Of a DNA stretch of 64,000 nucleotides, positions 25,549 to 36,410 are shown piece after piece (position 1 is the first letter of the stretch; every line of letters starts with the position of its first letter). Both the position numbers and the translations under genes were made by a program. Location: NCBI GenBank assembly GCA_001986395.2, contig MQVO02000006.1, positions 1,364,001 through 1,428,000 on the forward strand, given 5' to 3'. Source of the DNA: Irpex lacteus (taxonomy: Eukaryota; Basidiomycota; Agaricomycetes; Polyporales; Irpicaceae). Below the pieces are notes generated by a model. It ran no database searches. It was not told the origin of the DNA and worked only from the letters and a program-made list of their open reading frames with translations.

Positions 25549-26717
25549 TTATTCCTTGTCTCCCGTCAACAGACTGTACGCCTCAGCATAGCGCTTCCTC
25601 GTTCCCTCTACGACGCTGTCTATCATGGTCCATCCTTCACCCTCGTGGCCCTCAGGCCCATTCTCAAGTCCCTTGCGGAAGCCGGAGCTCGTGAGCCAGT
25701 CACGGAGATACTGTTTATCGAAACTCGGCTGGGAGCGACCAGGCTCGTAGGAGGCTGCGGGCCAATACCGGGAAGAATCTGGTGTCAAGAGCTCATCGAT
25801 CAATATAACCTCGTCTTTGCCTGTCACTGGGGAGGTAATCAACCCAAACTCGAACTTCGTGTCGGCCAGGATGAGACCGCGTGTAGCTGCGTATTCTGAC
25901 GCTTCTGTGTACAAACGGACCGCCTTGCTTGATACCTCGTTGTAGAGGTCTTCACCAATCAGCTGAGCGGCTGTGTAAAAGGTGGCGGTGAATACATAGT
26001 GCACAACGCATTCTAGGCATGCTCCCTTCACCTTGCTGCGGTGAGATGTTCTCATCGTGTTGACCCTGGTCTGCTTTCGTCGAAGGTGTAAACAGGGGTT
26101 CCGGTAATTTCTGAGATTCGACTAATCCCTCTGGCAGCGGAATGCCATGGACAGTGCCGAACTTTTTGTATTCCGCCCAACCTGATCCTATATGTACGGA
26201 CATATCGTTATGAGTTAGTACATCCGATAGGTTTCGGAATATGTACCTGTCAAGTAGCCTCGCACAATTGCTTCGAGGGGAATGACTTTAGCTTTCTTGA
26301 CTAGCATGGTGCGGCCTTCCAGCTGCTCCTTATATGGTTTGACTTCTTCGGGCATTTCGTCGATATTAGCAGTCACGAAATGCGTCGGTATAACATGGTT
26401 CAGCTTATTGAACCAGAAGAGGGAGATTTTCGTCAAGATCTTGCCCTTGTCAGGAACACCCTTTACGTGTGAATAAGACGATCGTCAAGGATATCGCAAT
26501 TCGGCGCAGTAAAAGAGTTTGAGTGTTATCCGGGTGCTCATGATATGAGAACTACAGAAGGCGTACGGACATTCCGTAAGATCACATCGTATGCGGAAAT
26601 GCGATCACTGGCCACAAAGAGCAGATGGTCGGATGATGAAGTTGCGTAGATGTCGCGCACTTTGCCCTTGGAAAGTAGTTTGAGACCAGGAAGATTAGAC
26701 TCTAGTAATGCAGTCAT
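25549..26717 (-). CDS. ADE1: Phosphoribosylaminoimidazole-succinocarboxamide (SAICAR) synthetase
   Basis: Purine biosynthesis enzyme: CAIR + aspartate + ATP to SAICAR, in the cytosol. Start [20 protein letters not shown] contains the KGKVRDIY signature, followed by [76 protein letters not shown] and [20 protein letters not shown]. All are family signatures. Four exons, with introns after DVILRN, YLT and ENISPQ. The start at 26717 is the first in-frame Met that gives the usual N-terminus. Monofunctional form, as in other fungi. Identity secure. Confidence 0.96.
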
Positions 26718-27616
26718 AGCTGTTGAGCAGATAGCACAAAGTTTGAAGTGACTGGAACAACCAGAGGCCAAGACTTCACGAAACGAAGATTTGACTAGCC
26801 AGGCCCGCGGGCGGCAATTTCCTGCATCGCCACAAGATCTCAAGATCTGCGCAGTAAATCGTGAATCTCTGACCCTGACTTTCCGACATGAACTTCAACT
26901 TGAACTACCAACTACGGTGTCATCTAAATCGCACTCGCTTCGAGGTTTCCCAGGCATACGGATACTACTTATGGTACATTTAATGGGAATGTGGTTACAT
27001 TCATGGCATGAGTTAAGTAGCCTACTGTAACAGTACTGTAACGACACTGGTCACGAGCCAGCTGGGAATTGACTGCGACAACAGCATGGTAGGCAGTTCA
27101 TACCAACGCGTTTCAGTAACTTGACGTTTTCCTAACGAAGTTCACATAGGCGTCTCTGCAGTGGCAGCGGGACCGGTCACTGCTACCCGCCCTGGAACGC
27201 CAATCTCTTGTTCACTCTGTACTGCTTCACTATCACAACCACCGGTTCCCTTTGATCGCAGTACATTGTGTGCGCTTTTCCAATACCTCTGTGCCGTTGG
27301 TGGGTCCAGCAAAGATGCACGGCCCTATTTACCAAGCAACCCTCGACACGCGCAGCATCAATAGCTATTAATGCTGTGTTTGCGTTTGCTATTGTCGAGA
27401 TGAGGGCAAAGTTAGCTTACGATAGTGAGGCGGGAGCAATGGATTTTGCACTAATTGGTCGTGGCTAGAGTTCATTAATGGAGCCAATGCTGCCATGGCT
27501 GTGCTGCCGCACAACTCCAATGCGTATTTTCACAAAGGCGTCAAGTTTCCGTGAGGATAGGGTCGACTTGGTCCGCTAACGTCTATCATCGGAGGCTGTA
27601 CCAAAGTGTGTTTGGG
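26718..27616. other. Intergenic region without recognisable gene
   Basis: About 900 bp between divergent genes. Short frames only (for example near 27161-27364), with no domain or conserved motif seen. Confidence 0.4.
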
Positions 27617-27623
27617 TATAAAA
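27617..27623 (+). promoter_or_regulatory. TATA box of the first RTA1-type gene
   Basis: TATAAAA in context GGGTATAAAAGGGC, 86 bp upstream of the ATG at 27703. The tandem paralog has the same motif at a similar distance. Confidence 0.65.
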
Positions 27624-27702
27624 GGGCAAGTGTTCCAAGTCGTTGACTCTCCATTATACCCTCCTCACTTTCTAATTCGTGCTTTCATCCAACTCCTCCA
27701 GC

Positions 27703-29163
27703 ATGTCTTCTACGAATACAACGAGTACGTTCATATCAACTTGAATTATTTTGCTCATAGCACGGAATGTACTAATTTAATACCGGCAATATAGGCATAA
27801 CCGACATAGACCTTCTCTCCCCATACAACTATGTACCAACGGAGTGGGTCACGCTCGTATTCCTAGTGTTGTTCGGGATATCGACAGGTATTCGCTGTCC
27901 CTCTCTTCATCAGCGAACGTCGACTAATACTTCCTATCGCAGCGCTTCATCTTGGGCAATCGATATGGTTCAAACTGTGGTGGCTCCTCCCAACGGCAGT
28001 GCTTGCTGGCATTGGTGAAACTATCGGCTGGGCCGGACGCTTCTGGTCGACTCAGAACATTCTCAACGACAATGCGTTTCTCATGCAGTACGTTACAACC
28101 GCGACCATCGTGCACCCCCAACAACTGATGCCTTTGCCCTGTTATCAAGGATTACGACGACGATCATCTCACCTACCCCGCTACTTGCTGCCAACTTCAT
28201 TATATTCTCCCGCTTAGTGAATATCCTTGGCGCACAATACAGCCGGCTGAGCCCTGTCTGGTGTATGTCATTTTCCTGCGCCCAAACCGCTTCGCGCTCA
28301 TCTCTATCATTTTACAGACTCTCGTATTTTCCTTACATGCGTAAGCTAGCGGCATGTTTCCTGACTCTGAATTCCCACTAATGCGACTTCCCTCAGGATA
28401 TTGTTGCTCTGGTTATTCAAGCCGCTGGCGGTGGTATCGCCTCGTCATCTGATGTCCAATCCACCGAGAACTTGGTGAGTCGTCTTACGCACCGCATCAC
28501 CCCATATAGCTGAGATTGGAATAGGGTTCAAACGTCATGCTTGCTGGTATCGTGTTCCAACTGGGTGTGTAGCCAACGTACTTCTATATCTGGGTCAGCA
28601 ACCGTACTGACGATATCAACAGTGGCGTTGACTCTCTTCGCCGCTCTTATGGCCGAGTATGTTTTCCGTTTCCTGCGCAACAGACCATTGTGCAGTGCCG
28701 GTCTCGACTCTTCCAGCAGCTCAGCCACTACGCTTGTTCGTCGTCGTAACTGGAACCTCAGGTTGAAGTTGGCCATGGCTGGCTTGGTGTTTAGCACACT
28801 TGTTCTATTCATTCGGTGGGTAGATCTTCTGCAAGACACTCGTTTTATCTAACTGAATGCTCCTCTCAAATAGTGGCGTTTATCGTACAATTGAACTTGC
28901 CGACGGATGGAACGGTCGGATCATCTCGACCCAAGTCTACTTCAGTATGTGGAATCTTCTACAGCGATAAGCGGTTTCTTCGGGACTGACCGATACTCCA
29001 ATTGATAGATGTACTTGACGGTGCCATGGTTGTGCTTGCCATGTACACCTTGAACGTTCTCCACCCCGGCCTTCTTCTGGTCGACGACTCTCAAGATATC
29101 ATCGTTGAAGACAAATACAACGATGGTACCGGAGGTCTCATGATGCGCCGCTCGGATGTCTGA
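27703..29163 (+). CDS. RTA1-family 7-TM lipid-translocating exporter-like protein, copy 1
   Basis: Fungal RTA1 family, linked to resistance to toxic lipids and 7-aminocholesterol. Start MSSTNTTS..., then LLSPYNYVPTEWVTLVFLVL, SIWFKLWWLLPTAVLAGIGE, TIGWAGRFWSTQNILNDN, ITTTIISPTPLLAANFIIFS, DIVALVIQAAGGGIASSSD, GSNVMLAGIVFQL, WNLRLKLAMAGLVFSTLVLF, GVYRTIELADGWNGRI and NVLDGAMVVLAMYTLNVLHP. This is the family's conserved order across seven spans. Many short introns. It is a tandem paralog of the gene at 34972; the C-tails differ (this one ends GGLMMRRSDV). Confidence 0.92.
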
Positions 29164-29582
29164 GCTGCACACTACTCGACCCAAGACCGATCTTGCGATA
29201 CCCACCGTAGATGACTGCTATTCGGACTCTTTCAAATATAAATTCGGACTCATAAAATTCAAAACAACATGTCAGTCCTTTCTGTTTTGTAACTCGTACC
29301 GGGATGTAGTACGAGTACGAGAATTATGGACTTTAGTATCTCTGTGTACAGATGTTGTTGATACAGCGGTACGAGTATATCTTTCGGATTGCAAATAGCA
29401 GTGCGTTGTGCAACTCGGAATTTCAGGGCCTGTACCAGGCTGAAGTTCTTTGATCATTCGCAATACGCGGAATAAAGCCTCAACCGTAAGCAAAGTGTGC
29501 TATTCAAAAGCTTGGGCGACTTACAGACAGCCTACTAGCCAACTAACTAACTTCGTAACTAAATCCAGTCAGTATACCCAAC
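29164..29582. other. Intergenic region downstream of the first RTA1-type gene
   Basis: No gene recognised. Repeated short GTACGAG motifs near 29309-29365 but no clear element. Confidence 0.35.
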
Positions 29583-30178
29583 ACCGCTTATACTGAGATC
29601 TATCGTCTACTCGGACACACTAGGTAGTCGGACAGACGTCTTTCTTGCGCGATAGAATGCGTATTTCGTAAATCGGGATGGAAAAATATATAGAACTACT
29701 TCTCTTTCATGTATGCCTGAAGTTATACGGTAGCCATTGGCGTGACTGCTGAAATCGACGTCCATCAGTGTCCCAGAAACTGAAATCATCCGTGGGAGCT
29801 AATTTCAGGCGGAGCCTAAACAAATGTGGCTCATATGTTGCGTCTACGCAAGGATTCAAGTGAAATAAAAGCGACAAATCGTTTTGTATTGTCTATGCAC
29901 ACTATGTTCTATTTTTTCAAAACTTTACCGGTTTTATTTCGCCCAGAACCAAGCTGGTGTCCGAGTACCATGTAATCAGCCGCTTGAGACCTTTGTGCAA
30001 AAATACCTGCGCACATCCGGCTGCTCTCATCCGTTCGAGCTAAATTTTGGAATACAGAATGCTGAGATATTTGTAGTCATAACTGTGTTAGTTTTATACG
30101 CAGAAACGCAAAATCGACCCCACAGTGCTACTGACAAGCCTTAGTGTCCGAGTAGCCGATAGGTCTCAGTATAAGCCG
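29583..30178. repeat. Inverted-repeat pair (about 38 bp arms, about 520 bp apart)
   Basis: The left arm 29583-29622 ends ...CTACTCGGACACACTA; its reverse complement matches the right arm 30142-30178 (TAGTGTCCGAGTAGCCGATA, then GGTCTCAGTATAAGC) with a few differences and a 2-nt gap. No protein in between and no clear target duplication. Could be a decayed nonautonomous transposon or a relic of an inverted duplication. Confidence 0.5.
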
Positions 30179-30354
30179 CATTTATTACGCACTTCTCCCG
30201 CAGTCGTGGAATTCGAAGCAGTCTTAGCGCGTTACCAGACGAAAAGCAGAAGATGTTTGTCGAAGAACGCGTGAACGGCGAGCACTTGGGTATATAGGCA
30301 TCCACATGTTCACACTCTGATACCGAGCTCGCGAGCACAGATGGATGTCAGATG

Positions 30355-30806
30355 TAGTGTTGCGTAAGAAACCTCCCTGTAACTTACGGTAAGTAAAGTT
30401 TACTTTATTTACACGGTAAATTACATATCTTACATTGTCCGCCGATCGACCCTGTAAATAAAGGTAAGAAAAGGGCATGGCATGTGGCTACTGCTTGCCC
30501 TGCATAGCCATAATATCTTGTGCACTCGGGCAGCTTCTTGCCCGTACTATGAATTGTAAGACCATACATGGCGGAAGCAAGCAAATCACGACCAGAATCG
30601 AGAGACTTCAGGCTCGGGCATTGAGCGCTAAAATATTTACTTACTTTACTTACTTTGTTTACCGTTACTTACTGTAAGCTCCTCGGCGGCACCAGCGCTC
30701 CGAGAGAGTGTAAGAAACGTAACTTACCCCTTTACTTACCGCACGAAGGCGGCCAATTATTTACTTACTTACCTTACACCCATCAGGAATTTCTTACGCA
30801 ACACTA
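30355..30806. mobile_element. hAT-like MITE, 452 bp, with 17-bp TIRs and an 8-bp target duplication
   Basis: Ends TAGTGTTGCGTAAGAAA (30355-30371) and its exact reverse complement at 30790-30806. The element is flanked by GTCAGATG at 30347-30354 and again at 30807-30814, a perfect 8-bp target duplication. That length and the TAGTGTTG-type end fit the hAT superfamily. The inside has no transposase but many GTAAGTAA/TTACTTAC repeats near both ends, which look like subterminal transposase-binding motifs. The intact ends and duplication suggest a fairly recent insertion. Confidence 0.9.
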
Positions 30807-30892
30807 GTCAGATGGGAGTCTAACTTGCAGTACGCGATGATGAAGTTGCAGTAGAATTGCCAACATCGAAATATTCTCGTCAAGTACTACTT

Positions 30893-31203
30893 GCTCTAAA
30901 ACTATGCAGCACGGACGGGAACTCTCCCTCACGTCATCCCCAAGGCCGCCACCCATTCGCCGCATTTTCTTCGCAGCTTTGTAGTAAAACAAGACTACCC
31001 GCTCTAAACTATGCAGCACGGACAGGAACTCTCCTTCGCGTCATCCCCAAGGCCGCCACCCATTTGCCGCATTTTCTTCGCAGCTTTGTAGTCATAACAG
31101 AAACGATTTCCGCCAGCTTCTCTTCAACACCACCACGACATCGGCAACTTGAATACGAAAGTATGTCAAACCGCCACCCATTTCTGCACTTCTTCGCAGC
31201 CTA
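30893..31203. repeat. Degenerate tandem repeat, period about 108 bp
   Basis: Unit 1 (30893-30985) and unit 2 (31001-31093) share GCTCTAAA-ACTATGCAGCACGG through CATTTTCTTCGCAGCTTTGT with few differences. A third partial unit at 31168-31203 keeps CCGCCACCCATTT and TTCTTCGCAGC. It lies 80 bp from the hAT-like MITE. Function unknown. Confidence 0.7.
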
Positions 31204-33031
31204 GTCGTCGTGTCCATCTCTTTTATGTCCGTCCCTTTTCCGATTTCTGGAGGGAAGTTGGGGAAGGAGTTGGAGGAGGGACTCGAAGGAGGGAGGGGAG
31301 GAGAGTGAGGCGGCCGTAGATGTGCGTGCCCACGTCCCGATAAACCTTCTAAGACGAACGAGCCGACGTCTAAACTCGCATCAAAGTCTGCGCGAATAAT
31401 TATCAGCTCCAAGGAGGAATAGACGGAAGGCATGGGTGCTCACCAACGCATGAAGACCAGCCTACGTGACTAGCGGAGGAGAGAGCACAGCCAGCGCAAG
31501 AGCTCCCAAGGAGAACACATCCCATAGCGTTTGGCAGATTGTCAGCCACCAGTAGAGCGGTCAGGTACCAGCGAGTGTCATGGAGAGTGATGGATGGTAG
31601 AGAGGATAGGCTACTGCAGGGTATTGGAAGGTTGAAGGCAGGTCATGGTGCAGAGGGTGCCACGACAGACGGTGGGTGAACAGGGGACAACGGCGACGAC
31701 GAGAGACGAAGACTAGAGAGGCGAAGGGTGGAAACAGATACAGTGGCGTGACATAGAAGTTGATTCATTGTGACTTGCGAGACCTAGAGGCGCAGAAGGA
31801 GGAAGTCGAGAGGAGAGAAGGTGGTGGAAGAGAGGAAAGAGCGGTGAGGGTTGACCTGCGACGACGGGGAGACCTTTATAGAAATCCAACCATGTCGGCT
31901 GACATAAGACAAGCCAAACAACCCGTCAGCCTATGTTCGATCGCGACGACGCGTTGTTTGGCATTGGTTCAGAATGAAATGGGGCAGCTTGGGGACGGCT
32001 GAACAAGTGCGAAGTCAGCCGTTGTCAATCCAGCCGTACAGACTCTTCTGCAGCAGTGACTATCTTCGAATTTTGCCCTTGATATGCAGATGTGCAGCTT
32101 CAAAGACTGCATCGTCGAAGGAGCCACCTTTGGGTATTGGGATGTGTAACCAGCACAGAATGTCTCATGACGAGAGCTCCGCAAAGTTGATTGTGGCCGT
32201 TGGGTGCCTAGAGCAGCAACACTAGCCTATATTTTGCCCTAAAGACATATTCAAGAGCATTGAGCATGGGTGCTGAGCGCTGAGTACTGAGTACTGAGTG
32301 CTGAGTGCTGAAATCCTGAGGAGATGATGGAACGCTGGTGCAGCCATGCTGAACTGGGAGTGATCCGACTCGGAGTCTGCCACGTGGGAACCTGGAAGGC
32401 ATATTAATTGAGTACTTCATGCTCACCTTCTGCACAAACCACATTCTTAGTGATATCTTTAATCATAGCGAGAGCTCATGGCATTCAAGTTGTTCCGTGC
32501 TTTGCATACATATTGGGTGCACTGGTAGCGTCACTCATGACTAACAGATATACAGTGTATTCTCGAGACTGACGTCGACAACAAGCCAACATCTCGTCGA
32601 TATAAGTCAAACGTGTAGTCCTGCAACTCCTCCGATAGTTCCGAGGAAAGGGACCAGGTACGCGCATTTCTTCGACGGCCTCATCATCCATCGCTGATCA
32701 TACCCACGATTTTCAGTTTCATCACCTGATGCAGCGCAACAAACACCCTTTTTATTGACTGTGCGATCATGCATACCAGTCGCGCCCAACGTCGTATACT
32801 TATTTCTGCCACACTCTGCAAGTAGCCTAACCGCATTGTACTCGTCACCGATTGCACCCATGCAGGGGCAGGCGCTCAGAGTCGAATGCTATAAAGGTGG
32901 TTCGAGCTACGGCGTGATAGGGCTAGAGCCGGTCTCTTGCTTTTCGTGATAATGTGAGTGTCGAATACTATCATTATTCTCGTCACGCACTAACGGTTTG
33001 CCCCCGTTAGTCTGCCATCTTCTTGCGTGTC
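31204..33031. other. Long intergenic region with a short GCTGAGT/ACTGAGT tandem run
   Basis: No gene I can support. A minus-strand stretch at 31430-31560 can be read as hydrophobic in two frames but lacks a start and a partner exon. At about 32270-32312 there are five or six head-to-tail copies of a 7-mer of the type GCTGAGT/ACTGAGT. Purine-rich sequence at 31240-31310 and 31790-31850. Confidence 0.4.
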
Positions 33032-33368
33032 ATGTATACTTCTACTTATTTGGTCATAATATGCATGGCTGTCTCAGCTCTTGCCATCCCTGTACCCGAC
33101 TCTACGGTCGCGCCAGGAGCAACACCCAGTAGCGTTCCTACTGATCTTGCGGTGTATGTATCATCTGCTTTGTTTGTGTAATTCTAAAGACTGACCATGT
33201 AATTACAGCAAGCCTGGGATTATCATGTCAGGCCTAGGTTCGATCGGAGAAGGTGCGCCTTTCGACAACACTGTACGACTCCCTTCGTGAGTGTACTTAT
33301 TCTCTTGGACTGGACTGTTCTCGGTGGTTGACTCTCATTGAAATAGGTGGTTCCACTTCTTCCAATAG
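33032..33368 (+). CDS. Possible small secreted peptide
   Basis: The start MYTSTYLVIICMAVSALAIP is a good signal peptide, with a cleavage-like site after ALA. It is followed by a Pro/Thr/Ser-rich stretch (VPDSTVAPGATPSSVPTDLA). A GTATGT...CAG intron leads in frame to KPGIIMSGLGSIGEGAP, and a second GTGAGT...TAG intron leads to a quick stop (WFHFFQ). That gives about 73 residues without cysteines. No family recognised. Signal peptide plus fitting splice sites favour a real gene, but the length and repeat-rich setting keep confidence low. It would be exported if real. Confidence 0.4.
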
Positions 33369-33781
33369 AAGCTTCCAAATTGACCCTCCGAGCTATCTCA
33401 GTGAACCGTTTGTGAGGACACTGTATCGTGCCGGAATTGGCTTCCGCGACCTTACCACTCCTTGAAGCGCATCCTTCCGTTGTCGTATATTATAGTCAAG
33501 CTGTTACCCGAACGCCATGACGTTCTGTGCATACATCGACCGCATGTACTTAGCTAGGATATGAATCAAGAAAACGCAGAGGACAGTTCCCAAGGATTAC
33601 TTTCGCATCTCGGGTGACTACGCATATGCATCTTGAGGAGCTATACCACCGTGGATTTCATATAAGCGCCCTTATTATATCGCGTTTAATCAACGTGGTT
33701 CAAGTCAGAGCAGCCATAAATATCGGGAAAGAACTGGAAAGAATACAAAACCTGGCAGTACAGCAAAAAGTTGCTGAAAAG
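33369..33781. other. Intergenic region next to the tRNA gene
   Basis: No gene recognised; AT-rich toward the tRNA terminator. Confidence 0.35.
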
Positions 33782-33787
33782 AAAAAA
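33782..33787 (-). terminator. RNA polymerase III terminator
   Basis: Run of six T on the minus strand one base downstream of the tRNA 3' end, as expected for Pol III termination. Confidence 0.75.
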
Positions 33788-33788
33788 T

Positions 33789-33878
33789 GACCACCGCAGG
33801 GGTCGAACCTGCAATCTCCTGATTAATCTTGAGGTGCTCAAGTCGTAGTCAGACGCGATGCCATTTCGCCAGGCGGCC
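33789..33878 (-). tRNA. tRNA-Arg (anticodon ACG) with an intron of about 19 nt
   Basis: Read on the minus strand. Acceptor stem GGCCGCC pairs with GGTGGTC (two G-U pairs), D arm GCGA-loop-TCGC, anticodon stem TCTGA/TCAGG, loop CTACGA...A, T arm GCAGG-TTCGACC-CCTGC. The anticodon after U33 is ACG, decoding CGU and, after A-to-I change, CGC/CGA. About 19 nt (CTTGAGCACCTCAAGATTA) interrupt the loop at the usual 37/38 site. Internal A and B boxes are present. Confidence 0.88.
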
Positions 33879-34875
33879 ATGTATGGACAGGGAATGATAA
33901 TTATTGTATTCGTCGCAAATGGCTCATCCGACCGAGACACTGGGTCAGTGCCCAAGTTCAAATTTCAAACAGGCTTGAGCTTCATTCATGCCCTCGACGG
34001 GGTGAAGGTAACATTACATATCACTTAAACAAACGACTGTTCTGGTGTAAGTATAATATCAAGCGACCAGGCGTTGATAACAGTTTCATCTTAACATGAC
34101 GTACAGAAGCTGAGTAGTACAAAGGTACTGTGCTGGCGGCGGGCTGGGTGATCACGGTAACAACTATGTGAGTAGACAGGGACCATCGTGACACCCCATG
34201 TAAATTTGTATTTACTCACATACAGCATCTGTACTTTTTAAGGAGTATCAAACATGGTTTACAGGTTGGCCAATAGTACGCGCAGTAACATGACCGTGTA
34301 GCTGACATTATTCACATTAGACACCCGTTGGCACAGAGCGTAGCAATATAAGCCCGCTCTACCTAGGGTTTCGGTCGACAGCAGTGCCTCAGTCCCTTAT
34401 ATCCTCCGACTGCTGTGTTTCTGGCATGCCAAGTTGGGTAGGAGCCTGTTTACTCACCTCACCTATGTCATCAACCGAACCTTCAGCAGGGTCATCAACC
34501 ACGGCCATTGGCAGTAGGCAGTCATTACATGGAAACAAACAGTGCCGCATACAGTGCCGTCTGTGGACCATTTGGTGATGAGTACGCACACTGATGAAAA
34601 CATATCCCCCACTTATCAGAGGAAGCTCAGGTAAGCCTACGCGTGTCTGACGTCAATAGAATCAACGTGAACATGCTGATAGCTTTTACTTAGGTATGAA
34701 ACCATCTACACTGGGACTACCGGGAAACACTACGTTTGAAGCACCGCTCGAGGCGACTGGCGCGGAGGTGCACGGTTGTGCCAAGATGGCCGGGATAAAG
34801 AAGTACTGCGCTCGCGTGAGCAATGTGTGTACTCTCCGAGTAGCAACACATCAAAGCGCTCTTATGTGAAAGGCT
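33879..34875. other. Intergenic region upstream of the second RTA1-type gene
   Basis: About 1 kb of sequence without supportable coding regions. Short frames near 34384-34589 overlap on both strands and show no domain. Confidence 0.4.
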
Positions 34876-34882
34876 TATAAAA
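34876..34882 (+). promoter_or_regulatory. TATA box of the second RTA1-type gene
   Basis: TATAAAA in GGCTTATAAAAGG, 96 bp upstream of the ATG at 34972, parallel to the box of the first copy. Confidence 0.65.
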
Positions 34883-34971
34883 GGAAGGTAACCAGAACAG
34901 TAGGAAACAACATATCTTACTCGTTCATTCTCCTGTTGACTTCCTTGTACTTTCTACCGCCGCCTTCTCAG

Positions 34972-36410
34972 ATGAATTCTACTGGTATGTGGGAATACTT
35001 ATCACGTTGATCGTCTTACACCATCGTAACTCATGGCCAATAGCAAGCAATGACGATGCGAAGTCTTCACCCTACAACTATATCCCATCGGAAGGCGTAG
35101 CGTTGACCTTCATTATTCTATTCGGAGTTTCCACAGGTACACAATGTGCACCTTCCCCTCTCTATTGCTCAGTGCTTATTGTTCGAGCTTTCAGCTGTTC
35201 ATCTTGCCGAAGCTTTATGGTTCAAGATGTGGTGGCTCATCCCAACTGCAGTACTCGCAGGAATTGGGGAGGTCATTGGTTGGGTTGGACGGTTCTGGTC
35301 AAGTCAGAATGTCTTGGACATGGACCCGTTTCTCATGCAGTATGTGACTATGGATGTCATGGGCGGATACATCATGAACTGACGGGGCACACAGAATCAC
35401 TACCACTATCATCTCACCCACGCCATTGCTTGCGGCCAACTTTATCATTTTCTCGCGCCTTGTTGGCATTCTCGGCGTCCAATACAGCCGACTTAGTCCG
35501 CGGTGGTGTACGTTCTTTTTGTCACATAGCTTCCAGTAATCTCAAGTGATTTATTTTACAGACTCACGGATATTCCTGTCCTGTGTGCGTAGTATTGACT
35601 TCAGTATGCTCATTACCGCGCGGCGGCTTACACGGATGTGTAGGACATTGTCGCGCTCATCGTCCAGGCTGCAGGTGGCGCTATTGCCTCATCGGCCAAC
35701 ACGGCATCTGACCAAGACCTTGTAAGTTTTGCTATTTTTATGTTCATAGATTGAAACTGGATGGTTTGAATAGGGTGCCAACGTCATGCTGGCCGGCATA
35801 GTGTTCCAGATGGGTACGTCGTCGTTCCCCCATAGTATATATCCGCTCAGCTTACATTCACACACAGCGGCGCTGGTCATCTTTACAGCTCTTTTCACCG
35901 AATATTTTGTGCGCTTTGCGTTCGGCCGCCCAATTCACAGTGGGGTAGATAGTACGCGTGGCAGTACCGTTACGCTAGTCAAGAGGCGCACGTGGAACTT
36001 GAGGCAAAAGTTGGCAACCGGGTCCTTAATCTTCAGTACTATTGTCCTATTCATCAGGCGAGTACCCACTGAGTTGTCGTTGAATAAGGGCTGATTTCGG
36101 TTCCTCCACAGAGGTGTTTATCGTACTATCGAACTGGCGGATGGATGGGATGGAGAAATTATTTCCACGCAGGTTTACTTCAGTGCGTTCCATTATTGAA
36201 TATTCGTACTTAATTCTAACAGTCCTCTCAGACGTCTTGGACGGTGCCATGATTGTTCTGGCAATCTACACATTGAATTTCTTCCATCCTGGTGTTTTAC
36301 TCGCCGATACAGATCCGAAATACGAGGATGACAAGCGCGTTGATGGGGCGCAGAGTTTCCTAATGTCCGATGTACCCAACAGAGCTAGTGGAGAGCCCTT
36401 ACCGATGTAA
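34972..36410 (+). CDS. RTA1-family 7-TM lipid-translocating exporter-like protein, copy 2
   Basis: Close paralog of the gene at 27703 with the same exon-intron plan. After a short first exon (MNSTG) come SSPYNYIPSEGVALTFIILF, ALWFKMWWLIPTAVLAGIGE, VIGWVGRFWSSQNVLDMD, ITTTIISPTPLLAANFIIFS, DIVALIVQAAGGAIASSAN, GANVMLAGIVFQM, WNLRQKLATGSLIFSTIVLF, GVYRTIELADGWDGEIISTQ and DVLDGAMIVLAIYTLNFFHP. The C-tail (DKRVDGAQSFLMSDV...) is different from copy 1. Plasma-membrane lipid export or stress resistance is the family role; substrate unknown. Confidence 0.92.

Noticed and set aside
22847..26717. Possible biosynthetic gene cluster around the FAD monooxygenase
   Set aside because: Neighbours are Pch2, a small unknown gene and the purine gene ADE1; no core synthase or transporter next to it.
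30857..31204. 115-codon ORF with repeated peptide
   Set aside because: It arises from the 108-bp tandem repeat; no start context, domain or splice partner supports a gene.
2815..34165. Weak similarity between about 2815-2870 and 34110-34165 (GTACTGTGCTGG...)
   Set aside because: Only about 15-20 bp match well; too short to call a dispersed repeat by eye.
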